Shown piece after piece: positions 17,139 through 26,320 of a stretch of DNA of 64,000 nucleotides (position 1 is the stretch's first letter; each line of letters opens with the position of its first letter). The stretch comes from Pseudoxanthomonas sp. 3HH-4 (lineage in GTDB: Bacteria > Pseudomonadota > Gammaproteobacteria > Xanthomonadales > Xanthomonadaceae). Location of the stretch: the NCBI RefSeq assembly GCF_006716465.1, contig NZ_VFPB01000001.1:778983-842982 (forward strand), given 5' to 3'. Below the pieces are notes generated by a model. That model worked only from the letters and a program-made list of their open reading frames with translations, had not been told where the DNA came from and did no database searches. Position numbers and translations under genes: made by a program.

Positions 17139-18181
17139 CAGCCGTTCGCCATCGCCCGTTTGGCCGCGGCGACGATCTTGTCGACGCTGGGCAGGTACTT
17201 CATTTCCAGGCGGAACAGCGGAATGTGGGTGTCGTAGCCGGTGACGCGTTCGACCGGCGCCAGCAGGTCGTACATGGAGTATTCGGCCAGACGCGCGGCG
17301 ATCTCGGCGCCGAAGCCGGCGGTGCGCGGCGCTTCGTGCACGATCACGCAGCGGCCGGTCTTGGCCACCGACTCGGCGATGGTGTCGAAGTCGAGCGGAC
17401 GCAGCGTAGCTACGTCGATCACTTCGGCGCTGATGCCTTCGTCGGCGAGTTTGTCGGCGGCTTCCAGCGCTTCCTTCACCTGCGCGCCCCAGGTCACCAG
17501 GGTCACGTCGGTGCCGTCGCGCAGCACGAAGCACACGTCCAGCGGCAGCGCTTCGCCGTCGTCGGCGACCACTTCCTTGTACTGGCGATAGATGCGCTTG
17601 GGCTCCATGTAGATGACCGGATCCGGGTCGCGGATCGCGGCCAGCAGCAGGCCGTAGGCGCGCTGCGGCGAGGACGGCATCACCACGCGCAGCCCGGGGA
17701 CGTTGGTGAAGATGGCCTCGTTGGCTTCGCTGTGGTGCTCCGGCGCGCGGATGCCGCCGCCCCACGGTACGCGCAGCACCATCGGGCAGTGCAGGCGGCC
17801 GCGCGTACGGGTGCGCAGGCGAGCAGCGTGGCAGATCAGATGGTCGACCATCGGGTAGACGAAGCCATCGAACTGCGCTTCGGCGACCGGTTTCATGCCC
17901 TGCGCGGCCAGGCCGACGGTGAGGCCGGCGATGGTGGTCTCGTCCAGCGGCGTGTCGAGCACGCGCTCGGGGCCGAACTTCTGCTGCAGGCCCGCGGTGG
18001 CGCGGAACACGCCGCCATTCACACCCACGTCCTCGCCCAGCACCAGCACGGACTCGTCGTGGGCGATCTCCCAGGCCAGCGCCTGGGTGATGGCTTCGAT
18101 CAGGGTGATCGCCGTCGGTGTCGCCACGGCGTCCGGTTTCGCGACTGAAGTCGCTCCCACAGTCTTGTTTTCAGGCTTCAT
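17138..18181 (-). CDS. 2-oxoacid dehydrogenase E1 component, beta subunit
   Basis: The 347-residue protein shows the E1beta hallmarks: ITLIEAITQALAWEIAHDE, LGEDVGVNGGVFRATAGL, DTPLDETTIAGLTVGLA and PWGGGIRAPEHHSEANE. It pairs with E1alpha to decarboxylate a 2-oxoacid with thiamine diphosphate. Before the conserved start of the fold there is an unusual stretch (VGATSVA, residues 8-14) encoded by a palindromic-repeat arm. An alternative GTG start at 18193 overlaps the E1alpha stop (GTGA) and would add MSTV; this could be the true, coupled start. Confidence 0.93.
   Translation of the reverse strand: MKPENKTVGATSVAKPDAVATPTAITLIEAITQALAWEIAHDESVLVLGEDVGVNGGVFRATAGLQQKFGPERVLDTPLDETTIAGLTVGLAAQGMKPVAEAQFDGFVYPMVDHLICHAARLRTRTRGRLHCPMVLRVPWGGGIRAPEHHSEANEAIFTNVPGLRVVMPSSPQRAYGLLLAAIRDPDPVIYMEPKRIYRQYKEVVADDGEALPLDVCFVLRDGTDVTLVTWGAQVKEALEAADKLADEGISAEVIDVATLRPLDFDTIAESVAKTGRCVIVHEAPRTAGFGAEIAARLAEYSMYDLLAPVERVTGYDTHIPLFRLEMKYLPSVDKIVAAAKRAMANG
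18139..18162. repeat. Single palindromic-repeat arm in the E1beta N-terminal coding region
   Basis: TCGCGACTGAAGTCGCTCCC matches one arm of the repeat in the E2 gene with a single base change. I see no second arm nearby. It is translated as VGATSVA. Confidence 0.75.
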
Positions 18182-18189
18182 CACGGTGC

Positions 18190-19275
18190 TCACGGGCGTC
18201 CCTCCGCAGCGATCGCGGCGGCGCGTTGCTGCAGCAGGTCCGGCGGCGGGTCGGCATACAGGTAGTCGAACATCGCCTCGACTGGCTGCACCGGCGTGTT
18301 GAGGTAGGCGTTGACCTCCTCGTCCACGCGCGCGCCGCACTCCTCTTTCCACGCGGCTTCGTCGGCTTCGCTCCAGGAGCCCTGCGCGGTCAGCCAGGTG
18401 CGCAGGCGCGTCATCGGTTCGCGTTCCCAGCCGGCCTTCACTTCGGCATCGTCACGGTAGCGGCGCGCATCGTCGGCGGTGGTGTGGTCGGACAGGCGGT
18501 AGGTGACGAACTCGATCACCGTGCCGCCCTGGCCCTTGCGGGCGCGCTCGCTGGCGCGGCGCATGCCTTCGAGCACGGCGATCAGATCGTTGCCGTCCAC
18601 CTGCAGGCAGTGCAGGCCGCCGGCCAAGCCCTTCTGCGCCAGCGTCTGCGCGCCGGTCTGCGCGCTACGCGGCACCGAGATCGCCCAGCCGTTGTTGATC
18701 ACACCCAGTACCAGCGGCAGTTCGTAAGCACCCGCGGAGTTCAGTGCGGCGTAGAAGTCGGTTTTCGACGAACCACCATCACCGCACGTGCTCACCGCGA
18801 TATGCGGCTGCTTGCGCAGTTTGAACGACAGCGCCGCGCCGGCGGCATGCAGGCACTGCGTGGAGATCGGCACGCAGAAGGGGAAGTCGTTGCGTGCGTC
18901 GCTGTCGCGGTCGTAGTCGCTGCCGCGCTCGTCGCCGCCCCAGTACATCAGCACGTCGCGCGGCTTCACCCCGCGCATGAACATGGCGCCGTACTCGCGA
19001 TAGCTCGGTGCATAGACGTCGCCGGTGCGCATCGAGGCGCCGATCCCCACATGGGTCGCCTCGTGGCCCAGGCAGCTCGCGTACGTGCCCAGCTTGCCGG
19101 TGCGCTGCAGGGCGATGGCCTTGGTGTCGAAGGTGCGCACGAACAGCATCTGTTTGAACAGCTCGCGCAGGCGGGCGATGTCGCGCCCGGCCTCGGGCAG
19201 GTCGTTGCGTACCAGGGTGCCGTCGGGACCCAGGTACTGGAGGTATTCGATCTCGAAGCTTGCGGCAATGCTCAT
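18190..19275 (-). CDS. pdhA: 2-oxoacid dehydrogenase E1 component, alpha subunit
   Basis: The 361-residue subunit carries the thiamine-diphosphate motif from CGDGGSSKTDFYAALNSAG to INNGWAIS. It also has the E1alpha phosphorylation-loop-like segment YRLSDHTTADDARRYR. The start LQYLGPDGTLVRNDLPEAG is typical of the branched-chain/pyruvate heterotetrameric type. It heads the operon. A TAAAAT hexamer on the minus strand near 19318-19323 could be its -10. The gene symbol follows common annotation of this family; branched-chain substrate (bkdA) remains possible. Confidence 0.9.
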   Translation of the reverse strand: MSIAASFEIEYLQYLGPDGTLVRNDLPEAGRDIARLRELFKQMLFVRTFDTKAIALQRTGKLGTYASCLGHEATHVGIGASMRTGDVYAPSYREYGAMFMRGVKPRDVLMYWGGDERGSDYDRDSDARNDFPFCVPISTQCLHAAGAALSFKLRKQPHIAVSTCGDGGSSKTDFYAALNSAGAYELPLVLGVINNGWAISVPRSAQTGAQTLAQKGLAGGLHCLQVDGNDLIAVLEGMRRASERARKGQGGTVIEFVTYRLSDHTTADDARRYRDDAEVKAGWEREPMTRLRTWLTAQGSWSEADEAAWKEECGARVDEEVNAYLNTPVQPVEAMFDYLYADPPPDLLQQRAAAIAAEGRP

Positions 19276-19492
19276 CTGGACGGTGTTCTCGTCAGTGGCG
19301 GAATTGGTTTCAAATGTAATTTTAGGAGCTGAGCGCTGTGCAGCCGTCGTGCAATGCAACAAGACGGGGGTGGATGGCGAGCGACCCGGCGTGGAAAACG
19401 GTGCGGAAACAGACGCTTGCCGGGCTGTCGTTCGGTGTCAGTCCGCCTGCGGTCGGCGTGGGTCGGAGGGGGTGCGCGTGGCGGGCTGCGCA

Positions 19493-19527
19493 AACGACAA
19501 GGGGCGCGGTTGCCCGCGCCCCTGTCG
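19493..19527 (-). terminator. Hairpin terminating the nuclease gene
   Basis: Read on the minus strand, GGGGCGCGG pairs with CCGCGCCCC around GCAA. The stem extends through GACA/TTGTC with imperfect pairing and is followed by GTTTGC. It lies just past the nuclease stop codon. Confidence 0.65.
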
Positions 19528-19548
19528 ACCCCACGATGGCGCGGAAGT

Positions 19549-22500
19549 TCAGCGGATGCGCTGGACCAGGCGATCGTGGTTGTTGGCGGGGTTCGGATCC
19601 GTCGTCGTGCTGCTGACGGTGGCGTCGAACTCCAGTTGAGTACCGCGCTTCGGCTTGCCCGGCACCACCAGCGCGAACGCCAGCGTCTGCACGCCGCGCG
19701 CCATGGCGCCACGACGTGTGCAGTCGGCGGCGGCACCGTCCGTGGTGTCCTGCACGCGGGTGCAGGACCAGCCGCTGGGCGCGGCCACGGCGGCGTACCG
19801 GGCCTCGACGTTGCTGGTAAGCCGCACCGTCACCTGCTCCGCCTGGTCCGGACCCGCATTGCGCACCGGGACCAGCAGCGTGGCGATGGTGCCGCGGCGC
19901 AGCGGCAGGGCAGCGCCCAGCAGCCGCACCGACAGGTCGGCGCGGGTCTGCGGCAGCGCGGCCACGGCCACCGAGACGGCGGCGGTGTTGTCGCCGTTGG
20001 CCGGGTCGAGCACGGTCGAGTTGGCCGACACGCCCAGGCCGAGCGTGGTGCCCGCGGCGCTGGCCGGGACGATGGCGTCGATCGCGAACGTCGCTTCACC
20101 GTCCACGGCCAGAGAAGACGTGGTGCAGGCCACGCGGGTGGTGCCGGTGGTGACGTCTGCCGCGTCGCAACTCCAACCAGCCGGCAGCGTGGTGAGCGAC
20201 GGCGACAGTTCGGCCGAGAACACGAAGGCGAATGCCGCCGGCAATGCCGCGCCCGGACCGGCGTTGCGGACGGTGGCGGTGTAGCGCACGGTCTCGCCGA
20301 CGTTGGCAGTGGCACGGTCGGCCGACACCGTGGCCAACAGGTCGGCGCGGGCGAAGGTCGGCACGCGGATGCTCAAGCGCACGGGGTCGTGATCGGATGA
20401 GCGCACGGCCAGCGTGGCATCGCCGAAGTTGTCCGTGCCGAAGTCCGCGTTGATGCGCGCGTGGTCCACGCGCAGCGCGGCATCCATCACTAGCGATTCG
20501 TTGACCAGCACGTGGTCCAGCGTCTGCGCATTGCCCTCGAACACGTACGAGTAGCGATGGGCCGGATCGGCGATCAGCTGCGATCCGTCCACCAGTGGCA
20601 CGCTCAGCGGGCTGGGCATGTACGTCAGCACCTGGTCTTCCGGTGCGGCTTCGCCCTTGAGGATGCCCATCACGTCGACGTAGCCATCGTTGAACTCAAA
20701 GGCGTTGAAGTCGCCGACCAGCACGATCTTCTCGTCCGGGTTCGCCTGCTGCATCTCCTGCACCAGCTGGGCCAGGTAGACCGCCTGCGCGCCGCGCTTC
20801 ACACGCACGCGTTCGCCGCCGGTGGCCCAGCCGCTGCTGCCGGGCAGGGTGTCGTTGATGTCGTTGAGCGAACGCAGGTGGTTGACGATCACCGTCAGCG
20901 GATAGCTCGACGCGGCGTCCTGGTGCACGCGGGCGCGCAGGCGCAGCGGCGGACGGTCGTTGAGCAGGCTGGTGGTGCCATTCGGGTTGGCGATGGTGGT
21001 CTCCTTGCCGAACTGCGCCACGTCCAGCACCTCGACGCGGGCCACGCCGTCGGCGGTCAGGCGCGAGCTGACCAGGAAGCCGACGTTGATGCCGCCCACG
21101 TCGTTGCCCGGCTGCAGGTACGGCACGTAGCCCGGGCGCGCGGCACAGGTGGCGTCGATGCGCTCGGACAGCAGCTGCAGCACGCGGACGTTCTCCACTT
21201 CCACCGCGCCCAGGATGTCCGGGGTCTTCAGATAGTCGCAGATCGCCAGCGCGGCCTTGGCCAGACGCTTGTCCAGCGCTTCCGGCGTCAGCGTCACCGC
21301 GCCGTTGCTGTCGTTGACCTCGTCGAACAGGCGCAGTAGGTTGAAGCTGCCGACGGTGACTTCGTCGTAGCTGGGATCGTTGACGGCTTCCGGCAGGCGG
21401 CCACCGCTGACGGTCGGGGGCGTGGCGACGTCGGGCAGCAGCGCCCAGGTGCCGGCGAAGTAGTCGAGCACGCCCAGCAGGCCGGCGACTTCCGCCCCGG
21501 TGTCGACCGACAGCGGCTGCGCGCCGACCTGGCCGCGACTGCGCACCATCAGGCGTTCCTGGTTGGTGTCGAAGCGCGGCGGGTTCTTGCCGGCCGGCAG
21601 GGTGATGGCATCCATCACGCCGATGCCGGCTTCGCGGAACGGACGCGCCACGCCGGGCAGGGCGACGTGGAACACGCCGTCGCTGAAGGACAGCGCGTCG
21701 TTCTCGTCGATGCTGCCGCCCGACGGTGCGATCGCCACCGCCTGCGCCACGCTGACGCGCATGCCTTCCAGGCGTTCCAGCGTGCCGGGCAGGGCGTCGG
21801 GGCTCAGTTCGGCGGCGGTCAGTTCGATCGCGGCGGGCAGGGCGACGCCGGTCTCCAGCACTTCGACCGTCGGGGTGACGATCTCGGTGATCGCCAGCTG
21901 GTGCGGGTTGGACGACGGGGTGTATTCCTCGACCGTGCCGGTCACCCGCACGCGGTTGCCGACCGCGGCGGTGGCCGGCGGCGCGCTGCTGGTGAATACG
22001 AACACGGCGTCCGAAGTGGCCGGGTCGCCATCGTCGTTGGCGGCCTGCAGGAAGAAGCCGTTGTTGAACTTCAGCGCGGTGACGATGCCTTCGGTCACCA
22101 CGCGCTTGCCGTCGTGCGGCGACAGCAGGCCGATGCCCTGGATCTGGGCGATGGTCAGCGCCAGCGGCGGATCCGGCGGTTCCGGCGGCTCGGCGCCGCT
22201 GTTGCGCGGATTCGGCGCACCGACGGCGAAGTCGGCGCCGTTGTTGTTGGTGTCGATGCTGCCGTCGCCGCCACGCAGCGCGGCCGTGGTGTTGCTGAGC
22301 GTGCCGGTCGGCGCGCTGCCTTCGAAGCAGTTGGCCGCGCTGCCGAAGCCGACGAAGTCGGCCACGTTGGCATCGGCGGTCGGGCAGGCGCCGGTCAGGG
22401 CCGTGGTGGTGCGGCTCAGCGCCACCTTGCCGGCGGTACCTGCCATGGCGATGGTGCCGACGGCGTCCGGGGTGGGCAGGTCCACCGTGCCACCGGCGCC

Positions 22501-22794
22501 CTGCGCCTGCTGGATCAGGTAGAAACCACCGGCCGGGATGCTGCCGCTGAGGTTGGTGCGGCCATTCCAGGTGGTGCCGGTGGAGGAGGCGTACTGGACG
22601 CTCCAGCCGGTCAGGTCGACCGCGGTGGGGCCGTTGTTGCGCAGCTCGATGAAGTCGTTCTTCAGCGTGGCGCCGCTGTTGCCGCCGCCGCCGTAGACCT
22701 GGCTGATGACCACCTGTGCCTGCACCGACGACGCGGCGAACAGCAAGGCGAAAGACGCGAACACAGCCGCAAGGCGGCCCCGTGGCATTTCCAT
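19549..22794 (-). CDS. Secreted multidomain nuclease (ExeM/NucH type)
   Basis: The 1081-residue protein has a signal peptide (cut after VQA, about residue 26) and a lamin-tail domain (27-150, FIELRNNGPTAVDLTGWSVQY). An OB-fold DNA-binding region lies around 210-330 and an endonuclease/exonuclease/phosphatase domain at about 470-790. Catalytic motifs are GAVEVENVRVL, IVNHLRSLND, LVGDFNAFE and SSDHDPVRLS. Two DUF11 repeats lie at the C terminus, ending in DRLVQRIR. Homologues degrade extracellular DNA, as in biofilm or phosphate scavenging. I see no LPXTG or GlyGly-CTERM anchor, so secretion to the medium or surface is likely. Confidence 0.93.
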   Translation of the reverse strand: MEMPRGRLAAVFASFALLFAASSVQAQVVISQVYGGGGNSGATLKNDFIELRNNGPTAVDLTGWSVQYASSTGTTWNGRTNLSGSIPAGGFYLIQQAQGAGGTVDLPTPDAVGTIAMAGTAGKVALSRTTTALTGACPTADANVADFVGFGSAANCFEGSAPTGTLSNTTAALRGGDGSIDTNNNGADFAVGAPNPRNSGAEPPEPPDPPLALTIAQIQGIGLLSPHDGKRVVTEGIVTALKFNNGFFLQAANDDGDPATSDAVFVFTSSAPPATAAVGNRVRVTGTVEEYTPSSNPHQLAITEIVTPTVEVLETGVALPAAIELTAAELSPDALPGTLERLEGMRVSVAQAVAIAPSGGSIDENDALSFSDGVFHVALPGVARPFREAGIGVMDAITLPAGKNPPRFDTNQERLMVRSRGQVGAQPLSVDTGAEVAGLLGVLDYFAGTWALLPDVATPPTVSGGRLPEAVNDPSYDEVTVGSFNLLRLFDEVNDSNGAVTLTPEALDKRLAKAALAICDYLKTPDILGAVEVENVRVLQLLSERIDATCAARPGYVPYLQPGNDVGGINVGFLVSSRLTADGVARVEVLDVAQFGKETTIANPNGTTSLLNDRPPLRLRARVHQDAASSYPLTVIVNHLRSLNDINDTLPGSSGWATGGERVRVKRGAQAVYLAQLVQEMQQANPDEKIVLVGDFNAFEFNDGYVDVMGILKGEAAPEDQVLTYMPSPLSVPLVDGSQLIADPAHRYSYVFEGNAQTLDHVLVNESLVMDAALRVDHARINADFGTDNFGDATLAVRSSDHDPVRLSIRVPTFARADLLATVSADRATANVGETVRYTATVRNAGPGAALPAAFAFVFSAELSPSLTTLPAGWSCDAADVTTGTTRVACTTSSLAVDGEATFAIDAIVPASAAGTTLGLGVSANSTVLDPANGDNTAAVSVAVAALPQTRADLSVRLLGAALPLRRGTIATLLVPVRNAGPDQAEQVTVRLTSNVEARYAAVAAPSGWSCTRVQDTTDGAAADCTRRGAMARGVQTLAFALVVPGKPKRGTQLEFDATVSSTTTDPNPANNHDRLVQRIR

Positions 22795-23005
22795 GTTACG
22801 GAATCTCCCTCAGTGGATTGGACGCCGCCCCCGTCGGAGGCGGATCGGCCCCCGGCCGACGCAATGTAGCCCAAGCCTGTGGTACGCGCATTGCATGGGC
22901 ATGACATAAGTGCCGGTTTTCCATCACCTTGCCCGGGCTGCCTGCCGTCATCGGTTACGCTGGCGCCCCTGCCGCCGCCCGGGTGGCGCCCCGGTTGATC
23001 GACGG

Positions 23006-23866
23006 ATGGCCGTAGAAAAGAACGAGCGCCCGCTGGAAGCAGGCATCCACACCGACCTTGCAGGCCGCATGAGCTACGGCGGCTACCTGCAGCTGGACCG
23101 CCTGCTCTCTGCGCAACACCCGGTCTCCGACCCGCAGCACCATGACGAGATGCTGTTCATCGTGCAGCACCAGGTCTCGGAGCTGTGGATGAAGCTGATG
23201 ATCCACGAGCTGCAGGCGGCTATCGGTTTCCTCCAGCGCGACCAGGTCTGGCAGTGCCGCAAAGTGATGGCGCGCGCCAAGCAGGTGCTGCGCCAGCTGA
23301 CCGAGCAGTGGTCGGTGCTGGAGACGTTGACGCCGTCGGAATACATGGGCTTCCGCGATCTGCTGGGCCCTTCGTCGGGCTTCCAATCGCTGCAGTACCG
23401 CACCATCGAGTTCCTGCTGGGCAACAAGAACGCGGCGATGCTGAAGGTGTTCGCGCATGATCCCGAGGGCCATGCCGGCCTGGAGGCCGTGTTGGGTGCG
23501 CCCAGCCTGTACGACGAGTTCCTGATGTACCTCGCGCGCTGGAACCATGTCATCCCAGCCCAGCACCTGCAGCGCGACTGGCGCCAGTCGCACGCCGCCG
23601 ACGCCGCGCTGTTGCCGGTGTTCGAGGCCATCTACGAAGACACCGACCGCTACTGGCGCGAGTATGCGCTGTGCGAGGACCTGGTGGATCTGGAGAGCCA
23701 GTTCCAGCTGTGGCGCTTCCGCCACATGCGCACGGTCATGCGCATCATCGGCTTCAAGCGTGGTACCGGCGGTTCCAGCGGCGTGGGCTTCCTGCGCCAG
23801 GCGCTGGAACTGACGTTCTTCCCGGAACTGTTCGACGTGCGGACCTCGATCGGTCCCGGTCGTTGA
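23006..23866 (+). CDS. kynA: Tryptophan 2,3-dioxygenase
   Basis: The heme enzyme opens the indole ring of L-tryptophan to N-formylkynurenine, the first step of the kynurenine pathway. The 286-residue protein matches the family throughout ([46 protein letters not shown]). With the start at MAVEKN, the key residues fall at Phe51, His55, Arg117 and heme ligand His240, the same numbers used for the Xanthomonas campestris enzyme. This supports that start over the longer upstream frame. No other kynurenine genes are nearby. Confidence 0.96.
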   Translation: MAVEKNERPLEAGIHTDLAGRMSYGGYLQLDRLLSAQHPVSDPQHHDEMLFIVQHQVSELWMKLMIHELQAAIGFLQRDQVWQCRKVMARAKQVLRQLTEQWSVLETLTPSEYMGFRDLLGPSSGFQSLQYRTIEFLLGNKNAAMLKVFAHDPEGHAGLEAVLGAPSLYDEFLMYLARWNHVIPAQHLQRDWRQSHAADAALLPVFEAIYEDTDRYWREYALCEDLVDLESQFQLWRFRHMRTVMRIIGFKRGTGGSSGVGFLRQALELTFFPELFDVRTSIGPGR

Positions 23867-24003
23867 AGCCGGGATTGGCCCGGGTTCCGCAAAAAATCCC
23901 TTGGAAATCAGCGAATTGAATGGCTGAATAGGCCGAATGGCCGTCGCGGTGCCTGTATTTCAGCGATTTGACGGCCCCCGGCCACGTCGGTAATCCTCGC
24001 CCG

Positions 24004-24024
24004 TCCCGTGCTCGTTGCACGGGA
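24004..24024 (+). other. Hairpin in the 5' region of the peptide transporter gene
   Basis: TCCCGTGC and GCACGGGA form a perfect 8-bp stem around TCGTT, about 40 bases before the transporter start codon and its GGGGG ribosome-binding site. It could affect mRNA stability or translation. No riboswitch family is recognised. Confidence 0.35.
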
Positions 24025-24063
24025 AACCGAAATCCTGAACCACTTTTTCTAGGGGGAGCCCGC

Positions 24064-25596
24064 ATGAGCGGAGCCGTCGAGTCATCAACACCGGAACGGA
24101 TACCGGAATTCAAGCAAGTCCTGGGACATCCGCGTCCGTTGTGGATGCTGTTCATGTCCGAATTCTGGGAGCGCTTCGCGTTCTACGGCATCCGCTGGGC
24201 GATGGTGCTGTACATCGTGGCCCAGTTCCATGGTGGCGACGCCTCCGGTGAAAAGCCGGCCAGCGAGTTGTACGGTGCTTACCTGGCACTGGTCTACGCG
24301 GGCGCCATCTTCGGCGGCTACGTAGCCGACAAGCTGATCGGCTTCCAGCGCTCCATCCTGCTCGGCGCGGTCTTCATGTCGGCGGGCCTGTTCCTGCTGG
24401 CGCTGCCGAGTGAGGCGATGTTCAAGCTCGGCCTGGCCACGATCATCGTGGGCAACGGCCTGTTCAAGCCGATCATCTCCACGATGGTGGGCAAGCTGTA
24501 TGCCCAGGGCGACGCGCGCCGCGACTCGGGTTTCACCATCTTCTACATGGGCATCAACATCGGTGCGCTGTTGGCGCCGATCGTCACCCAGTACCTGGCG
24601 AAGAAGGTGTTCGGCATCGAGGACATGCCCGCGTACAAGGTGGTCTTCATCGCCGCCGGCGTCGGCATGCTGCTGAGCCTGGTGTGGTTCTGGTTCGGCC
24701 GCAGGCAGCTGGAAGGCATCGGTATGCCGGCAGAGCACCAGACCGGCCTGCGCAATGTCAGCCTCGTCGTCCTGTTCGGCGCGGTGATCGGTATCCCGAT
24801 GTTCTATGCACTGCTGACGATCAACGCCAACCTCCTGCAGGCCATCCTGATGGCACTGTTTGTGATCCCGGCGGTGATGCTGGTGGTCGAGGGCCTGCGT
24901 GAGGGCAAGGTCGCGCGCGACAAGGTCGTCGCGATGCTGGTGATCTTCGTGTTCAACGTGCTGTTCTGGATGTTCTTCGAGCAGGCGGGCAGTTCGTTCA
25001 ACTTCCTGGCAGACCGCATCGTGGACCGCAACATCGGCATGGAAGGCTTCTTCCAGATGTTCGCGGGCACCAGCGATTTCCCGGTCTCCTGGTTCCAGTC
25101 GGTCAATTCGGTGGCGATCATCGCGCTGGCGCCCGTACTGGCCTGGCTGTGGGTGAAGATGGGCAAGAACAACCCCATCATCCCGCGCAAATTCGGCCTG
25201 GGCCTGATCTTCAACGGTCTGGCGTTCCTGCTGCTGATGATGGCGCTGTCGGGGATGGTGGATGCCAACGGCAAGATCCCGTTCTGGACGCTCTTCATGG
25301 TCTACGTGATCCAGTCGGTCGGCGAGCTCTGCCTGTCGCCCATCGGTCTGTCGATGACGACCAAGCTGGCACCGTCGCGCCTGGCCGGCATGGCGATGGG
25401 TTGCTGGTTCCTGTCCATCGCCATCGGCAACAACATGGCGGGCATCTTCGCCGGCAAGGTCAGCGGCGAAGGCGGCATGACCGTGCAGTCCGCGCACGCG
25501 GGGTACACGTTCGGCTTCTGGGCGCTGGTGGGTTCTGGCGTGCTGCTGTTCGTGATCGCGCCGCTGATCCAGAAGCTGATGCATGGCGTGAAGTGA
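24064..25596 (+). CDS. POT/PTR-family proton-coupled peptide transporter
   Basis: The 510-residue protein is a major-facilitator transporter importing di- and tripeptides with protons. The POT signature is SEFWERFAFYG at about 32-42. Further motifs include GGYVADKLIGF and NGLFKPIISTMVGKLY in the first half and FWMFFEQAGSS in the second. About 14 hydrophobic segments are visible. The start follows AGGGGGAGCCCGC. A terminator-like hairpin and a bidirectional terminator follow. Confidence 0.94.
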   Translation: MSGAVESSTPERIPEFKQVLGHPRPLWMLFMSEFWERFAFYGIRWAMVLYIVAQFHGGDASGEKPASELYGAYLALVYAGAIFGGYVADKLIGFQRSILLGAVFMSAGLFLLALPSEAMFKLGLATIIVGNGLFKPIISTMVGKLYAQGDARRDSGFTIFYMGINIGALLAPIVTQYLAKKVFGIEDMPAYKVVFIAAGVGMLLSLVWFWFGRRQLEGIGMPAEHQTGLRNVSLVVLFGAVIGIPMFYALLTINANLLQAILMALFVIPAVMLVVEGLREGKVARDKVVAMLVIFVFNVLFWMFFEQAGSSFNFLADRIVDRNIGMEGFFQMFAGTSDFPVSWFQSVNSVAIIALAPVLAWLWVKMGKNNPIIPRKFGLGLIFNGLAFLLLMMALSGMVDANGKIPFWTLFMVYVIQSVGELCLSPIGLSMTTKLAPSRLAGMAMGCWFLSIAIGNNMAGIFAGKVSGEGGMTVQSAHAGYTFGFWALVGSGVLLFVIAPLIQKLMHGVK

Positions 25597-25666
25597 TGCT
25601 TTGGCGCGCGCCCCACGGGCGCGCCTTTGCCAATGCGTCATCCCGGCGCAGGTGGGGATCCAAAAG

Positions 25667-25693
25667 AAAACGGCGGCCATCGGCCGCCGTTTT
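25667..25693. terminator. Bidirectional terminator between transporter and MarR genes
   Basis: AAAACGGCGGCC pairs with GGCCGCCGTTTT around a three-base loop. It is symmetric and flanked by A and T runs, so it can serve the transporter gene (plus) and the convergent marR gene (minus). Confidence 0.85.
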
Positions 25694-25695
25694 CC

Positions 25696-25756
25696 GTAGA
25701 GCGGAGCTTGCTCCGCTGAGGACACATCCGACGAGCCGAGCAAGCTCGGCGCTACG
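25696..25756. repeat. Palindromic repeat (GCGGAGCTTGCTCCGC type)
   Basis: It holds two successive palindromes, AGCGGAGCTTGCTCCGCT and GCCGAGCAAGCTCGGC, bounded by GTAGAG and CTACGG. Relatives lie at 38462-38541 and 41711-41783. Confidence 0.85.
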
Positions 25757-25768
25757 GGAGCACGCCCC

Positions 25769-26242
25769 TCAACCCTCGATGCGCTTGACGCCTTCCCCGG
25801 CCAGCTTGTCGATCAACTGGTCCAGCATCGCGCGCTCTTCGTCACTCAGCGGTTCCAGCATGCGCTGGTGGTATTCGATGACCATCGGCGCGACTTCGTC
25901 GTAGACCCGGAAGCCTTCGTCGGTCAGCGCGAGCACCGAGCGACGGCGGTCGTCGCCGTGGATCTCGCGCTGGATCAGCGCCCGTTCCAGCAGGCGGGCC
26001 ACGGCCCGGCTGACGGCCACCTTGTCCATGGCGGTGCGGCTGGCGACTTCACCCGCCGACAGGCCCGGGAACCGGCCTAGGACCGCCATGACCCGCCATT
26101 CGGTGATCGCCAGGCCGAAACGGCGGTGGTATTCCCGGGAAATCGCGCTGCTGATCCGGTTGGACAGCACGCTCAACCGGTAGGAAAACAGGCGGTCGAG
26201 GTCGAAATCGGCGTGGACGACGGGGTTGGCGGGCTGGCTCAT
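25769..26242 (-). CDS. MarR-family regulator, divergent from hppD
   Basis: The 157-residue winged-helix protein shows MarR features: WRVMAVLGRFPGLSAGEVASR, the recognition helix region DKVAVSRAVARLLERALI and the wing GDDRRRSVLALTDEG. It is transcribed away from hppD, with a 14-base palindrome in the shared 78-base gap. The obvious model is a repressor of the tyrosine/homogentisate pathway that responds to an aromatic intermediate, as MarR or IclR proteins do at other hmg loci. The ligand is unknown. Confidence 0.92.
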   Translation of the reverse strand: MSQPANPVVHADFDLDRLFSYRLSVLSNRISSAISREYHRRFGLAITEWRVMAVLGRFPGLSAGEVASRTAMDKVAVSRAVARLLERALIQREIHGDDRRRSVLALTDEGFRVYDEVAPMVIEYHQRMLEPLSDEERAMLDQLIDKLAGEGVKRIEG

Positions 26243-26255
26243 GTTGCGCTGCTAC

Positions 26256-26284
26256 TTGTGGTTGGTTTCAGCTGAAACTATAAA
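26256..26284 (+). promoter_or_regulatory. hppD promoter with embedded MarR-type operator
   Basis: TTGTGG (26256-26261) and TATAAA (26279-26284) are separated by exactly 17 bases. The perfect palindrome GTTTCAGCTGAAAC (26265-26278) fills the spacer. A dimeric repressor bound here would block RNA polymerase at hppD. The site also lies about 22 bases upstream of the marR start codon, allowing autoregulation. Confidence 0.75.
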
Positions 26285-26320
26285 ATGGGGCCTGACCCGG
26301 CAAGCCTAGCGAGGCGCCCC

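Noticed and set aside
24085-25743. A 552-codon minus-strand frame opposite the peptide transporter
   Set aside because: His/Gln/Asp-rich antisense shadow of a membrane-protein gene; no motif or start signal.
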